Positions 33,769 to 42,727 are shown, counted from the stretch's first letter. The stretch is 64,000 nucleotides of DNA from an uncultured Cuneatibacter sp. (GCA_934234215.1 CAKQHB010000014.1:1-64000); one strand, 5' to 3'. Notes: a model not told the origin generated them from the letters alone. Made by a program: numbers and translations.

Positions 33769-35004
33769 GCAGTCGTATTTCTCTGACCTTCGTATGCGGT
33801 ATTGCACTCTACAACGACGATTTTCCATCAAAGGAAGATCAGCACCAGTGCCGTCATAATTCCAAGTGCAATCGGGATTGACAGAGAGTTTGCTGCTGCC
33901 GGAATATCGCTGTCCCCCACCATCTTTTTTGTGAAGACTGGTGCCATAGAAGTGATCGGCGTTACAATGCACAGGATCAGCACCATCTTCGCCTGCTCCG
34001 GAAGCGGCAGCAGGAACCAGATCAGCAGGGAAACGATCGCCTGACCAATCAGGCGTGTCAGCAATACCTGAAAGATTTTTCCTACATCGCCCTTCGGCAT
34101 GGAAATTTCCAACAGCAGACCGATCATACCCATTGCGACAAATGCATTGGCATTGCCCGCGATGGAAACAACCGTCAGTAATCCCTCCGGCAGGGAAATA
34201 TGCAAAATTGCAAAGAAAATCACGATGAGATATACCGAAAAAGGCGGATTGGAAAACAGATTTTTGATTGTGCCCTGAACGGACGGCTTTTCCCCGGTCT
34301 TCGCCACAGCGCCACCGATGGTATTGTTGATACCCAGACCCATGATAGCATTTCCGATGTCGAACATACACAAATACGACAATACCGAGCTATCGAAAAA
34401 ATACTGAACAAAGGGCAATGCGAAGGAACCAACGTTGAATCCCGCACAATTGATGACATAAATGCCCTTTGTCTTGCTGTCGTAGCGTGTCAGAGATGCC
34501 GATGTCAGACCGCACGCAATCAGGATCAGGTTGCTGCAGATGCCAAGTCCAAATGCAATCAACAATTGTGGAGAAAACTCAATGTTTTTTCCCGCTGACA
34601 GCAGCACACACGGCATTGTGACGTTCATCATCAGCTTTGCCAGAAACTGACCGTCTTCCTTTCGGAACATACCCACTTTTTTTAATGTAAACGTCGCCAG
34701 GATCACAAGCAGAAATCCCAGCGAACGCAGTAATACGTTTACCATATTCGTCCCTCTTTTGTCTTACTTATTCGAATGTAAATGTTACAAGATCCAGCAC
34801 ACCGTCTCCCTGATAGCTCAGATACAGACCAGTCGTTTCTGCCTCAAACGGAATCTCTGCGGAGACCTTCACGAACTCCTTTTTGCAGACCACAACCGGA
34901 ATGACTCCGATCGTCTCTCCAGTTCTTGTCACGGATACTTTGAAGATACCCTGTGCCGATCCCCGCACCAGCAGACTCAACTTTTTCGGACCGTCATAAG
35001 AAAA
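33766..35004. repeat. 1239-bp segmental duplication, unit 1
   Basis: Nearly identical to 35358-36596 at a constant offset of 1592 bases. It carries a complete AEC transporter gene and the last 80 codons of a GH43 gene. Left limit: TTTGCAGTCG; right limit: GTCATAAGAAAA, after which the copies differ at once. Confidence 0.92.
33828..34745 (-). CDS. AEC family transporter, copy 1
   Basis: 305 residues with about ten membrane helices of the auxin efflux carrier/malate permease family (MdcF-like): LRSLGFLLVILATFTLKKVG at the start, MMNVTMPCVLLSAG, NCAGFNVGSFALPFVQ (the conserved N in the first half), and LFCSNPPFSVY- and CIVTPITSMAPVF-type segments later. These carriers move organic acids or small amino-acid derivatives. 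Copy 1 differs from copy 2 at only about five or six residues. It lies behind a GH43 fragment and a convergent TetR fragment, so it may have no promoter of its own. Confidence 0.85.
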   Translation of the reverse strand: MVNVLLRSLGFLLVILATFTLKKVGMFRKEDGQFLAKLMMNVTMPCVLLSAGKNIEFSPQLLIAFGLGICSNLILIACGLTSASLTRYDSKTKGIYVINCAGFNVGSFALPFVQYFFDSSVLSYLCMFDIGNAIMGLGINNTIGGAVAKTGEKPSVQGTIKNLFSNPPFSVYLIVIFFAILHISLPEGLLTVVSIAGNANAFVAMGMIGLLLEISMPKGDVGKIFQVLLTRLIGQAIVSLLIWFLLPLPEQAKMVLILCIVTPITSMAPVFTKKMVGDSDIPAAANSLSIPIALGIMTALVLIFL

Positions 35005-35007
35005 TGT
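34768..35007 (-). pseudogene. GH43 C-terminal fragment (duplicated copy)
   Basis: The last 78 or so codons of the GH43 gene (SYDGPKKLSLLVRGSAQGIF to the final VTFTFE), cut at the right border of duplication unit 1. The full-length gene at 36360-37895 carries the same sequence with few changes. It contains only part of the C-terminal beta-sandwich and none of the catalytic residues. Confidence 0.88.
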
Positions 35008-35008
35008 C

Positions 35009-35332
35009 ATTTTCGAAATTCAAACATTTATCACCGCTAACAAAAAATTGCTTTATCTTCTGTTATTTCAGTATAAACATCCGGAACTGGAGCAGCGTAT
35101 TCACGAAAGACTCCTTCGGTTATTCCGCCAAAAAGTCCTTCAACAGTATCGTGTTCCGGCTTCCGTCTCGCCAGAAGAATTTGAAAATCTGCTGCTCTTT
35201 TTGACTGCAGGATTTTATTCCGTCTACAAACGCTGGATTTTAGACGACAATTCCGACAGCACGCTCATCACAAAACAGTTAGAACAGCTCTCGGAATTGT
35301 GTCTGATGCATACGCTTCAACCGCGCACCTAA
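35009..35332 (+). pseudogene. C-terminal fragment of a TetR family regulator
   Basis: A plus-strand frame reading FEIQTFITANKKLLYLLLFQ, then PELEQRIHERLLRLFRQKVL, LLLFLTAGFYSVYKRWILDD and a closing helix, the all-helical ligand-binding half of a TetR-type regulator. No helix-turn-helix half: the sequence upstream is the GH43 fragment on the other strand, joined at about 35005. A TTG at 35048 opens the frame but has no ribosome binding site. The fragment fills the 353-bp spacer between the two duplication units. Confidence 0.65.
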
Positions 35333-35357
35333 TTTTAATCCACCGTAATCAACTCAT

Positions 35358-36596
35358 TTTGCAGTCGTATTTCTCTGACCTTCGTATGCGGTATTGCACT
35401 CTACAACGACGATTTTCCATCAAAGGAAGATCAGCACCAGTGCCGTCATAATTCCAAGTGCAATCGGGATTGACAGAGAGTTTGCTGCTGCCGGAATATC
35501 GCTGTCCCCCACCATCTTTTTTGTGAAGACTGGTGCCATAGAAGTGATCGGCGTTACAATGCACAGGATCAGCACCATCTTCGCCTGCTCCGGAAGCGGC
35601 AGCAGGAACCAGATCAGCAGGGAAACGATCGCCTGACCAATCAGGCGTGTCAGCAATACCTGAAAGATTTTTCCTACATCGCCCTTCGGCATGGAAATTT
35701 CCAACAGCAGACCGATCATACCCATTGCGACAAATGCATTGGCATTGCCCGCGATGGAAACAACCGTCAGTAATCCCTCCGGCAGGGAAATATGCAAAAT
35801 TGCAAAGAAAATCACGATGAGATATACCGAAAAAGGCGGATTAGAAAACAGATTTTTGATTGTGCCCTGAACGGACGGCTTTTCTCCGGTTTTCGCCACA
35901 GCGCCGCCGATGGCATTGTTGATACCCAGACCCATGATGGCATTTCCGATGTCAAACATACACAAATACGGCAGTACCGAGCTGTCGAAAAAATACTGAA
36001 CAAAGGGCAATGCGAAGGAACCGACGCTGAATCCCGCGCAGTTGATGACATAAATGCCCTTTGTCTTGCTGTCGTAGCGCGTCAGCGATGCCGATGTCAG
36101 ACCACACGCAATCAGGATCAGGTTGCTGCAGATCCCAAGTCCAAATGCAATCAACAGTTGTGGAGAAAACTCGATGTTTTTTCCTGCTGACAGCAGCGCA
36201 CACGGCATTGTGACATTCACCATCAGCTTTGCCAGAAACTGACCGTCTTCCTTTCGGAACATACCCACTTTTTTTAATGTAAACGTCGCCAGGATCACAA
36301 GCAGAAATCCCAGTGAACGCAGTAATACGTTTACCATATCCGTCCCTCTTTTGTCTTACTTATTCGAATGTAACTGTTGCAAGATCCAGCGCACCGTCTC
36401 CCTGATAGCTCAGATACAGACCAGTCGTTTCTGCCTCAAACGGAATCTCTGCGGAAACCTTCACGAACTCCTTTTTGCAGACCACAACCGGAATGACTCC
36501 GATCGTCTCTCCGGTTCTTGTCACGGATACTTTGAAGATACCCTGTGCCGATCCCCGCACCAGCAGACTCAGCTTTTTCGGACCGTCATAAGAAAA
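35358..36596. repeat. 1239-bp segmental duplication, unit 2
   Basis: Partner of 33766-35004. In this unit the AEC gene is followed upstream by the complete GH43 gene, so unit 2 keeps the original arrangement on the GH43 side. Confidence 0.92.
35420..36337 (-). CDS. AEC family transporter, copy 2
   Basis: 305 residues, same family and topology as copy 1, from which it differs at a handful of positions (for example NVTMPCALL for NVTMPCVLL, CAGFSVGSF for CAGFNVGSF, GINNAIGG for GINNTIGG). The N to S change in CAGFNVGSF lies in a conserved intramembrane segment, so the copies may have diverged in activity. It begins 22 bases after the GH43 stop and is most likely co-transcribed with it; it could take up or export a product of xylan-derived sugar or acid metabolism, which is inference from position only. 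Confidence 0.85.
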   Translation of the reverse strand: MVNVLLRSLGFLLVILATFTLKKVGMFRKEDGQFLAKLMVNVTMPCALLSAGKNIEFSPQLLIAFGLGICSNLILIACGLTSASLTRYDSKTKGIYVINCAGFSVGSFALPFVQYFFDSSVLPYLCMFDIGNAIMGLGINNAIGGAVAKTGEKPSVQGTIKNLFSNPPFSVYLIVIFFAILHISLPEGLLTVVSIAGNANAFVAMGMIGLLLEISMPKGDVGKIFQVLLTRLIGQAIVSLLIWFLLPLPEQAKMVLILCIVTPITSMAPVFTKKMVGDSDIPAAANSLSIPIALGIMTALVLIFL

Positions 36597-37895
36597 ATAC
36601 TTGTATCCGATCACGGTACCATTCTGAATATTCGTGATATACTGCACCGGCAAAATAGACTCCAGCATGGACTCCGGCGAACCCGGCTCAATGTCCGGCA
36701 GATCCTGTGTCAGGAACGGGAAATCCATCTTCATCGTTTCCGGATTAGAATATACATTCCACTTTTCTCCGGTGAGCTGACAGCAGATTCTCGCCGGATA
36801 CGTTCCCTGTGCCACCAGCGGTCCATCATTCAGACCACAGGAAGTCACTTCTACTTGCCTGATGCTGCCGTCCGGCTCAATGGTGATCTTCTCTGCACAG
36901 CCCTGTCTGCTGAAGTTTGTACGATTTGTCTGACGGTGATAAAAGATATACCACTGTCCGTTGATCAGCTCCATGCCGCCGTGGGTGTTGCCCAATGCAT
37001 TGAGCGGCTGCTCTTTTGTTCTGCCGTCAATACCGATATCGCCGATGTCCACCAGTGTTCCACCGAAATGATAATCTCGGTCCGGATATTTGCTCGTTGC
37101 GTAGCAAAGTTCCGAACTCACAACCGAAGAATATACGAAATAGTATGTATCTCCAATTTTTCGGATCGAACTTGCCTCATAAAATTCATGCCCCTCAAAC
37201 TCGGTTCCCTTTGCTTCTTTCAGATTCGCCATCAGATGTCTCGGCTCTGTTTTTAATGTCAGCATATCCGGCTCCAGCGTCATGACCTGAGAACCTTTGT
37301 TCGACTCTGTTTCAAACCGCTCCAAAGTTTTCGGTGTATTTCCGGAATACAGATAGATTTCGCCATCATCGTCAATAAAAATGCCCGGATCAAACTGGAT
37401 GAGATCGCCCTCTTTCGTGCCAAGCGGTGTGCCGTCTGCGTGGCACACCAGCCCCAGAAACTCGTACTGTCCAGCCGGTGTATCACACACAGCAACCGCA
37501 ATCTCCGGCAGCCAGTCCAGGCAATAATACAGATAATATCTTCCATCCGGTCCTTTCACAACATCCGGTGCCCACTGTGCATGAATACCGCGGGGATTCA
37601 GATCCTCCGGCTTTTTCGGCTCGATACCAAACAATAATGTCTGTTCCGGCGCATCCTCCGGAATATTCTGATTGCGGGGATCCTGCGTCTTTTTCAGAAT
37701 CACTCCCTCGTACTTCCAGTCTGTCAGATCATAAATACTGGCAGAGTAACACACATAATCATTCAGACAGAAGCCTGCACTGCCACAGCGGTCATGGCTG
37801 CCGTACAGATACACTCTGTCACCAAATACATGCGGTTCGCCGTCCGGAATATACTCATAAGACGGCAGATATGGATTGTAAGCCTGTTTTTTCAT
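36360..37895 (-). CDS. Glycoside hydrolase family 43 protein (beta-xylosidase/alpha-L-arabinofuranosidase-like)
   Basis: 511 residues, no signal peptide. The five-bladed propeller catalytic domain spans about 5-335 with general base D18 (YIPDGEPHVF), the pKa-modulating D169 (QFDPGIF) and general acid E240 (GHEFYEASS). RGIHAQWAPDVVKG and GMELINGQWYIFYH are further GH43 blocks. Residues about 370-511 form a CBM6-like beta sandwich; the last 78 are duplicated at 34768-35007. Probably cleaves xylose or arabinose from imported oligosaccharides. A GGGGAGG site precedes the ATG; a terminator-like hairpin lies 27 bases upstream. Confidence 0.88.
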   Translation of the reverse strand: MKKQAYNPYLPSYEYIPDGEPHVFGDRVYLYGSHDRCGSAGFCLNDYVCYSASIYDLTDWKYEGVILKKTQDPRNQNIPEDAPEQTLLFGIEPKKPEDLNPRGIHAQWAPDVVKGPDGRYYLYYCLDWLPEIAVAVCDTPAGQYEFLGLVCHADGTPLGTKEGDLIQFDPGIFIDDDGEIYLYSGNTPKTLERFETESNKGSQVMTLEPDMLTLKTEPRHLMANLKEAKGTEFEGHEFYEASSIRKIGDTYYFVYSSVVSSELCYATSKYPDRDYHFGGTLVDIGDIGIDGRTKEQPLNALGNTHGGMELINGQWYIFYHRQTNRTNFSRQGCAEKITIEPDGSIRQVEVTSCGLNDGPLVAQGTYPARICCQLTGEKWNVYSNPETMKMDFPFLTQDLPDIEPGSPESMLESILPVQYITNIQNGTVIGYKYFSYDGPKKLSLLVRGSAQGIFKVSVTRTGETIGVIPVVVCKKEFVKVSAEIPFEAETTGLYLSYQGDGALDLATVTFE

Positions 37896-37921
37896 GATGA
37901 AAACCTCCCCTTTTTACGCAT

Positions 37922-37963
37922 AAAAAGCAACTCTGAACAGTCTCCCGTCCAAAGTTGCTTTTT
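37922..37963 (-). terminator. Terminator between rhaM and GH43
   Basis: AAAAAGCAACT (37922-37932) and AGTTGCTTTTT (37953-37963), with a T run on the minus strand. It ends the rhaM transcript only about 27 bases before the GH43 start, so GH43 either has a promoter inside it or depends on read-through. Confidence 0.7.
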
Positions 37964-37978
37964 CTTTTTCTCTAATTT

Positions 37979-38290
37979 TTAGTCCAGATGAAATACCGGA
38001 TGCAGGTCAATGCTGACCGGGCTGTTATCCGGATTTGTCTCCATAATATCAGCCATGAAATCCCACCACTTGCGGTTGATGGCAGTATCAGCGCCTGCTG
38101 CCCACTTCTCTTCATCCTCGATCTCGATGTAGCCGAACAGCGTCATCGTCTCTTTGTCCAGAAAGATGCTGTAATTCTTTCCACCGTGCTCATGGATCAT
38201 ATCCTTCATCTCCGGCCACAGCAGATTGTGACGTCTCTCGTACTCGGCTTCCTGTCCTTCGTACAGCTTCATTTTAAAACCCTTGATCAT
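37979..38290 (-). CDS. rhaM: L-rhamnose mutarotase
   Basis: 103 residues, the normal size of RhaM (YiiL), which interconverts alpha and beta anomers of L-rhamnose. Characteristic: the N-terminal KGFKMKLYEGQEAEYERRH with the active-site His, LLWPEM, GGKNYSIFLDKETMTLFGYIE (read in two parts) and the conserved WW pair in NRKWWDFMADIM. It has an AAAGGAG site and follows lysC by 29 bases. No rhaB, rhaA or rhaD is in the window, so its link to rhamnose use here is by homology only. Confidence 0.9.
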   Translation of the reverse strand: MIKGFKMKLYEGQEAEYERRHNLLWPEMKDMIHEHGGKNYSIFLDKETMTLFGYIEIEDEEKWAAGADTAINRKWWDFMADIMETNPDNSPVSIDLHPVFHLD

Positions 38291-38319
38291 GTCTTTTGCT
38301 CCTTTATGTCCTGATTTTT

Positions 38320-39639
38320 TTACACTCTTGTGTTTACAAAAATATCGTAAATCGCACGAATTGCCTTATCAAAGTCATCATTGCTCACACCAATGATGAT
38401 GTTTAACTCACTGGAGCCCTGATCGATCATCTTGACATTGACTCTCGCATGCGCCAGTGCCGAGAAGATTCTGCCTGCAGTACCGCGGGTAGATTTCATA
38501 CCACGACCTACAACTGCGATCAGCGCCAGATCAGATTCGATGTCGATGCTGTCCGGATGCGTCAGTTCACGGATCTCGCCCAGTACCTTCTGCTCTTTCT
38601 CCACAAACTCATTCTCATGTACGAAAATCGTCATCGTATCAATTCCGGAGGGCATATGCTCAAAGGAAATACCATTGTCCTCAAATGCCTGCAGAATCTT
38701 TCTGCCGAAGCCAATCTCCGCATTCATCATCGCTTTTTCGATGTTGACCGCGACGAAGCCTTTGTGTCCTGCAATACCGGTGATGACATACTCCGGCTTT
38801 ACACAGGTGCTCTCCACGATCATCGTGCCGGGATCTTCCGGTGCGTTTGTATTCTTAATGTTGATCGGGATTCCCTCTTTGCGAAGCGGAAAAATCGCAT
38901 CCTCATGCAGAACCGTTGCACCCATGTATGCCAGCTCACGCAGTTCCCGATAGGTGATAACGGTGATCGGCTGCGTATCTTTGATAATGCGGGGATCTGC
39001 AATCAGAAATCCGGATACATCTGTCCAGTTCTCATATAAGCTGGCATGTACTGCCTTTGCCACGATGGAACCGGTCAGATCGGAGCCGCCTCTGGAAAAT
39101 GTATGAACCATACCGCTTGCATCTGCGCCGTAAAATCCGGGAACAACGGCACGCTCCACGCCTTTCAGTCTTGCAGACAGGATCTCATTCGTCTCATCTG
39201 CCAGAAAAGCTCCCCCTGCATCAAACCGAATCACATCTGCGGCATCAATAAACTCATAGCCCAGATAGTCCGCCATGACGATACCATTCAGGAACTCACC
39301 GCGGGAAGCTGCATACTGCTCGCCTGCCTTTGCAGCAAATGCGCTTCGGATCTCGTCAAACTGCTTCTCCAGAGAAAGGGACAATCCCAGACCATCAATG
39401 ATCTCCTGATATCTGGCATGGATTGCCTGAAGCTTCTCCTCAAAGTCCTCGCCTGCCTCCGCAGTATGGTAACAGTCATACAGCATATCCGTTACTTTTG
39501 TATCTCCGGAAAAACGCTTTCCCGGCGCAGACGGAACCACATACCGTCTTCCTGTGTCTGCGTGAATAATGTCTCCTACTTTCTGAAACTGCTCCGCACT
39601 TGCCAGAGAGCTTCCCCCGAATTTCACAACTTTCTTCAT
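38320..39639 (-). CDS. lysC: Aspartate kinase
   Basis: 439 residues: kinase domain with KFGGSSLAS at 6-14, VVPSAPGKRFSGDTKVTD, SRGEFLNG and FSRGGSDLTGSIVAKAV, then two ACT domains (FVAVNIEKAMMNAEIGF and LALIAVVGRGM) that mediate feedback inhibition. It makes aspartyl phosphate for lysine, threonine and methionine. The length and the SAPGKR variant of the phosphate-binding loop fit the Clostridial/ThrA-like monofunctional class. Not preceded by a recognisable lysine riboswitch. It follows the S9 peptidase by 49 bases. Confidence 0.94.
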   Translation of the reverse strand: MKKVVKFGGSSLASAEQFQKVGDIIHADTGRRYVVPSAPGKRFSGDTKVTDMLYDCYHTAEAGEDFEEKLQAIHARYQEIIDGLGLSLSLEKQFDEIRSAFAAKAGEQYAASRGEFLNGIVMADYLGYEFIDAADVIRFDAGGAFLADETNEILSARLKGVERAVVPGFYGADASGMVHTFSRGGSDLTGSIVAKAVHASLYENWTDVSGFLIADPRIIKDTQPITVITYRELRELAYMGATVLHEDAIFPLRKEGIPINIKNTNAPEDPGTMIVESTCVKPEYVITGIAGHKGFVAVNIEKAMMNAEIGFGRKILQAFEDNGISFEHMPSGIDTMTIFVHENEFVEKEQKVLGEIRELTHPDSIDIESDLALIAVVGRGMKSTRGTAGRIFSALAHARVNVKMIDQGSSELNIIIGVSNDDFDKAIRAIYDIFVNTRV

Positions 39640-39688
39640 AATTTCCTCCGTCGCATATGAGTTTTCTCAGGTAATTGTGAACAGCTTA

Positions 39689-41686
39689 TCACTTTTTCAG
39701 GTGTTTGTCCATCCAATCTGTCAAAGCGATCAGACGACGCAGACGCTGTTCCGGTCTTCCGCCGCGGCTCAATCCATGATTTTCTCCGTGAATCAGGCAG
39801 ATAGCCGTCTCAACCCCAAACAGCTTCAATGCCGTGAAATACTGGATCGCTTCTGCCTGCCAGCAGCGATAGTCTTCATCGGACTGTACGAACAACAGCG
39901 GAGTCTTGACATTTGCCACATATTTTAACGGAGAGTGCTCCCACAGCTTTTCGGGATTCTCCCACGGCTTTGCACCCTGCTGATCCATGTTATACAGGTA
40001 GCCAATATCGGTAGACAAAATCTTCGTCAGCCAGTTGGAAATACTGCGCTGTGCAGCAGCCGCAGCGAAACGGTCTGTCTGTCCTACGATCCAGTTTGTC
40101 ATATAGCCGCCGTAGGAACCGCCGGTGACACCCACTCTTGATGCATCAATGTCCGGATACTGCTCCAGCACATGATCGGTAAATGCCATAATATCTTCAT
40201 AATCCCACACACCATACTGGCTGCGGATATCTGCAAATTCATCGCCTCTGCCGTGTCCGCCGCGGGGATTGCAGAAGAATACGAAATAACCCTGCGCTGC
40301 CCAGTACTGCATCTCATGGAAGAAGACACTGCCGTATGCAGCTCTCGGACCACCGTGGATGTCAAGAATTGCCGGATACTTCTTGCCAGGCTCATAGCCG
40401 ATGGGACGGATCACAAATCCTTCTACCGTGCCAGCCGGGCCTTCTGCGTTGCATACTACCGGGACAGAAACTTCTGTCTCTGCCAGATAAGCATCATGGA
40501 AGCCACTGATCCGCTCTGCCTTTCCATTTTCTACGAGATACAGCTCCTGCAGTCTGTCATCGCACATCGCCGTTGCGAAGAATGCATCGCTGCCCGGGAT
40601 CGGCTCAATGCCATCCAAGGTTTCCGGACCATCAAAGACAACTTCTTTCTGACCATCTGCTGTGACACGGATCAGTCTCACGCCGGTATGCCAGGTAATC
40701 AAACCATACAGACCATTCTCCGTTATGCAAGTCTGCTTGCTACTGCCGTAGTGACAGTCTGTTCCGATACCGTTGCCAAAACCATCATCCAGCTCTACCC
40801 ACTTTTCGGTCGTGCCATCTTCCTTCAGCCAGAAGATATCGGCACTCTCGGTGGATGCATATTCCTTTCCGTCCGTTGCGAACATCAGGAGCTTGTCGTT
40901 CAATACTTCCAGTCCATCAATGCTGAATTCGCCCTGTTCTAACAGACAGGTGCTTTCCGCAGTCACCGGATCATACTTCCAAACCGCCTGCTTGCCGCGC
41001 TTTACATCCTTGTATGTCTCAGTTGTATAGTAAACCATTCCGCCGCGGAAAATGACGCTTCCTGCTTCTGCAAGTGCCTCTGTCACCGGTGTCAATGTCC
41101 AGCCGCCTTCCTCTTTGCGGAAACGGAACAGTCTGTTTCTCTTTTTATTGACAACGCCTGCGCCATTGAACCAGAAGGGCAGCTCGTCGTAGATCTCATA
41201 GCCCTTTTCTTCCTTGACCGCTGCGGCTGCCTGCTTTCTCTCCTCGCCGGACAGACCATTCAGATTTGTCATGCGACTATCGTACAGACCTGTAATCAGG
41301 AAATCTTCTTCTGTCAGCTTGATTGCTTTTGCTGCGAGAACTGGCACACGCATGTACTCATATGCCTCGCCGCCTCCGATGGGAAGTGCATAAAATACTG
41401 TGAACTGCTCGCCTTCGCCCAGCTTTTTCTTATCAGTCTCATCTCGCAGAGCGGTAAACAGCAGCGTCTCATCGTTCAGCCAGCTGATGCCTCTTGCATC
41501 CCCTCTTGTGGTCATGGCACGCATCTTGCCGCTCTTTTTGTCATACAGCCAGATGTTCTTTGCATAGGAGTTTGTATCTTCCTGACACTGACTTACAACA
41601 AATGCCAGCTTTTCCCCGTTGGGAGATACGCTCAACTCTGATAAAAAAGAGTACTGAAATAAATCCTTTTTCTCTACTGTTCTCAT
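39689..41686 (-). CDS. S9 family prolyl oligopeptidase-type peptidase
   Basis: 665 residues. The N-terminal part (1-420) is a beta-propeller (SVSPNGEKLAFVVSQ, ISWLNDETLLFTALRDE). The C-terminal alpha/beta hydrolase has the catalytic triad S524 (GVTGGSYGGYM), D605 (SDEDYRCW) and H637 (GENHGLSR); KYPAILDIHGGPRAAYG forms the oxyanion region. No signal peptide, so it is a cytoplasmic oligopeptidase or acylaminoacyl peptidase. It begins three bases after the upstream uncharacterised gene ends, so the two are co-transcribed. Confidence 0.92.
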   Translation of the reverse strand: MRTVEKKDLFQYSFLSELSVSPNGEKLAFVVSQCQEDTNSYAKNIWLYDKKSGKMRAMTTRGDARGISWLNDETLLFTALRDETDKKKLGEGEQFTVFYALPIGGGEAYEYMRVPVLAAKAIKLTEEDFLITGLYDSRMTNLNGLSGEERKQAAAAVKEEKGYEIYDELPFWFNGAGVVNKKRNRLFRFRKEEGGWTLTPVTEALAEAGSVIFRGGMVYYTTETYKDVKRGKQAVWKYDPVTAESTCLLEQGEFSIDGLEVLNDKLLMFATDGKEYASTESADIFWLKEDGTTEKWVELDDGFGNGIGTDCHYGSSKQTCITENGLYGLITWHTGVRLIRVTADGQKEVVFDGPETLDGIEPIPGSDAFFATAMCDDRLQELYLVENGKAERISGFHDAYLAETEVSVPVVCNAEGPAGTVEGFVIRPIGYEPGKKYPAILDIHGGPRAAYGSVFFHEMQYWAAQGYFVFFCNPRGGHGRGDEFADIRSQYGVWDYEDIMAFTDHVLEQYPDIDASRVGVTGGSYGGYMTNWIVGQTDRFAAAAAQRSISNWLTKILSTDIGYLYNMDQQGAKPWENPEKLWEHSPLKYVANVKTPLLFVQSDEDYRCWQAEAIQYFTALKLFGVETAICLIHGENHGLSRGGRPEQRLRRLIALTDWMDKHLKK

Positions 41687-41689
41687 TTT

Positions 41690-42454
41690 TCATCCTCCGT
41701 TTCGGCAGATCCGGTACAAATATTTGCGGCCGTCCTGCCCTGTTTTTTCGACGATTTTCAGATCACACAGCGTTCGCAGCGTTGTGGATGCCACTTTTCC
41801 GGAAAAGCGGGAAACCCTCCGCCAATCCTGTGCGGTAAATACTTCCGGCAATGTCTCCGGCAGCAGAGCCGCATAAGATGCCGGCCCCTGCAAGAGCCAT
41901 TCCTCCTCAATGCGCCGCGGAACCCGGTCATACCGGCTGGCGCGAAGCTTATGCTCCGCTCCGTAGCCATCCTGCTGTTTGTACTCATCTAATTCCAGCA
42001 CAAACATCCGCACGGTCAGATTCGGATCTGAAAGCAGATCCCGAATCCAGTAAATCTCTTTTAAAACATCGAGTCGTCCGTTTTTCTTTGGGCTTTTTCG
42101 CGGCTCTGACAGCTCTCCCGTCTCCGGATCGATCCAGGTCAGATACTTCGTCCCCACCGCCGGATATACGATCGTCACCGGCACCTTCGGCAAAAACGCC
42201 TGCAGCTTTTTTCGCAGTGCATGAAAGCCAGCCGACTGGATCTCGATCACGCCATCCGGATTCAAAATATCCGCGACATAACCGGCAAACGGTACTTCTC
42301 TGCGCGTCTCATCCGGCTCCAGAAAGGCTTTTAACATCGCATGCGTTGTCTTCTCTGACAATGTGCCAATGCCCTGCCTCTCCTCTCTTTTTGCAATCAC
42401 TTCCACCCGTGCCGCCTCAAAACGCGCCTGTGCTTCCCTGGTCTGCTCCGTCAT
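41690..42454 (-). CDS. Uncharacterised protein with nuclease-like N-terminal half and winged-helix-like tail
   Basis: 254 residues, not recognised. Residues about 55-105 read PFAGYVADILNPDGVIEIQS then FHALRKKLQAFLPKVPVTIVYP, which has the D-x(n)-E-x-Q spacing and beta-alpha-beta order of PD-(D/E)XK-like nuclease folds, but with Gln in place of the Lys. The last 60 residues (FTAQDWRRVSRFSGKV, TTLRTLCDLKIVEKTGQDG) look like a winged helix. A TGE turn (IDPETGELSEPRKSPKKNGR) separates the parts. It is translated with the S9 peptidase. I would not assign a function. Confidence 0.55.
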   Translation of the reverse strand: MTEQTREAQARFEAARVEVIAKREERQGIGTLSEKTTHAMLKAFLEPDETRREVPFAGYVADILNPDGVIEIQSAGFHALRKKLQAFLPKVPVTIVYPAVGTKYLTWIDPETGELSEPRKSPKKNGRLDVLKEIYWIRDLLSDPNLTVRMFVLELDEYKQQDGYGAEHKLRASRYDRVPRRIEEEWLLQGPASYAALLPETLPEVFTAQDWRRVSRFSGKVASTTLRTLCDLKIVEKTGQDGRKYLYRICRNGG

Positions 42455-42490
42455 CCGTTGTCATTCCTCTCTGCTCTTTTCGATTCACGC

Positions 42491-42632
42491 AAAAATAGAA
42501 TCCTGCATTGCAGGATTCTCCGCCTGCGGCGGGTCGCGAAGCGACAAATTCTTTTCCGCCGCAGTGCGATCCACGCGGAGCGCTCTTTTGCTTTATAGGA
42601 AATTGCGTTGCATTTCCTATAAAGCAAAAGAG
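42491..42632 (-). repeat. Interspersed structured repeat copy R4 (full length)
   Basis: Read on the minus strand: a 36-bp palindrome GCTTTATAGGAAAT.. with its complement (inside 42583-42632), AGCGCTCCGCGTGGATCGC, two or three short G+C-rich hairpins (one is GTCGC-GAA-GCGAC-like, another CCGCC-TGC-GGCGG), and finally GAATCCTGC-aat-GCAGGATTC followed by TATTTTTG. The last hairpin is a good intrinsic terminator. The 273-bp gap 42455-42727 contains only this element and the sigE terminator. Confidence 0.82.
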
Positions 42633-42665
42633 CAGGATTGTGTAAAAAATACACAGCCCTGCTCT
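42629..42665 (-). terminator. sigE terminator
   Basis: AGAGCAGG (42629-42636) pairs with CCTGCTCT (42658-42665) and TTGTGT with ACACA inside it; on the minus strand the hairpin is followed by TTTTGC, which belongs to repeat R4. Confidence 0.7.
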
Positions 42666-42727
42666 TCATTATAAAGCACAACGAAGTATTATGCAATCCT
42701 GTAAACTGACCAGAACCGTGTGCTTTT

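Noticed and set aside
33697..34371. Minus-strand 224-codon frame across AEC copy 1
   Set aside because: Only its last 22 codons (SDR ending) are meaningful; the rest is the AEC gene read in the wrong frame.
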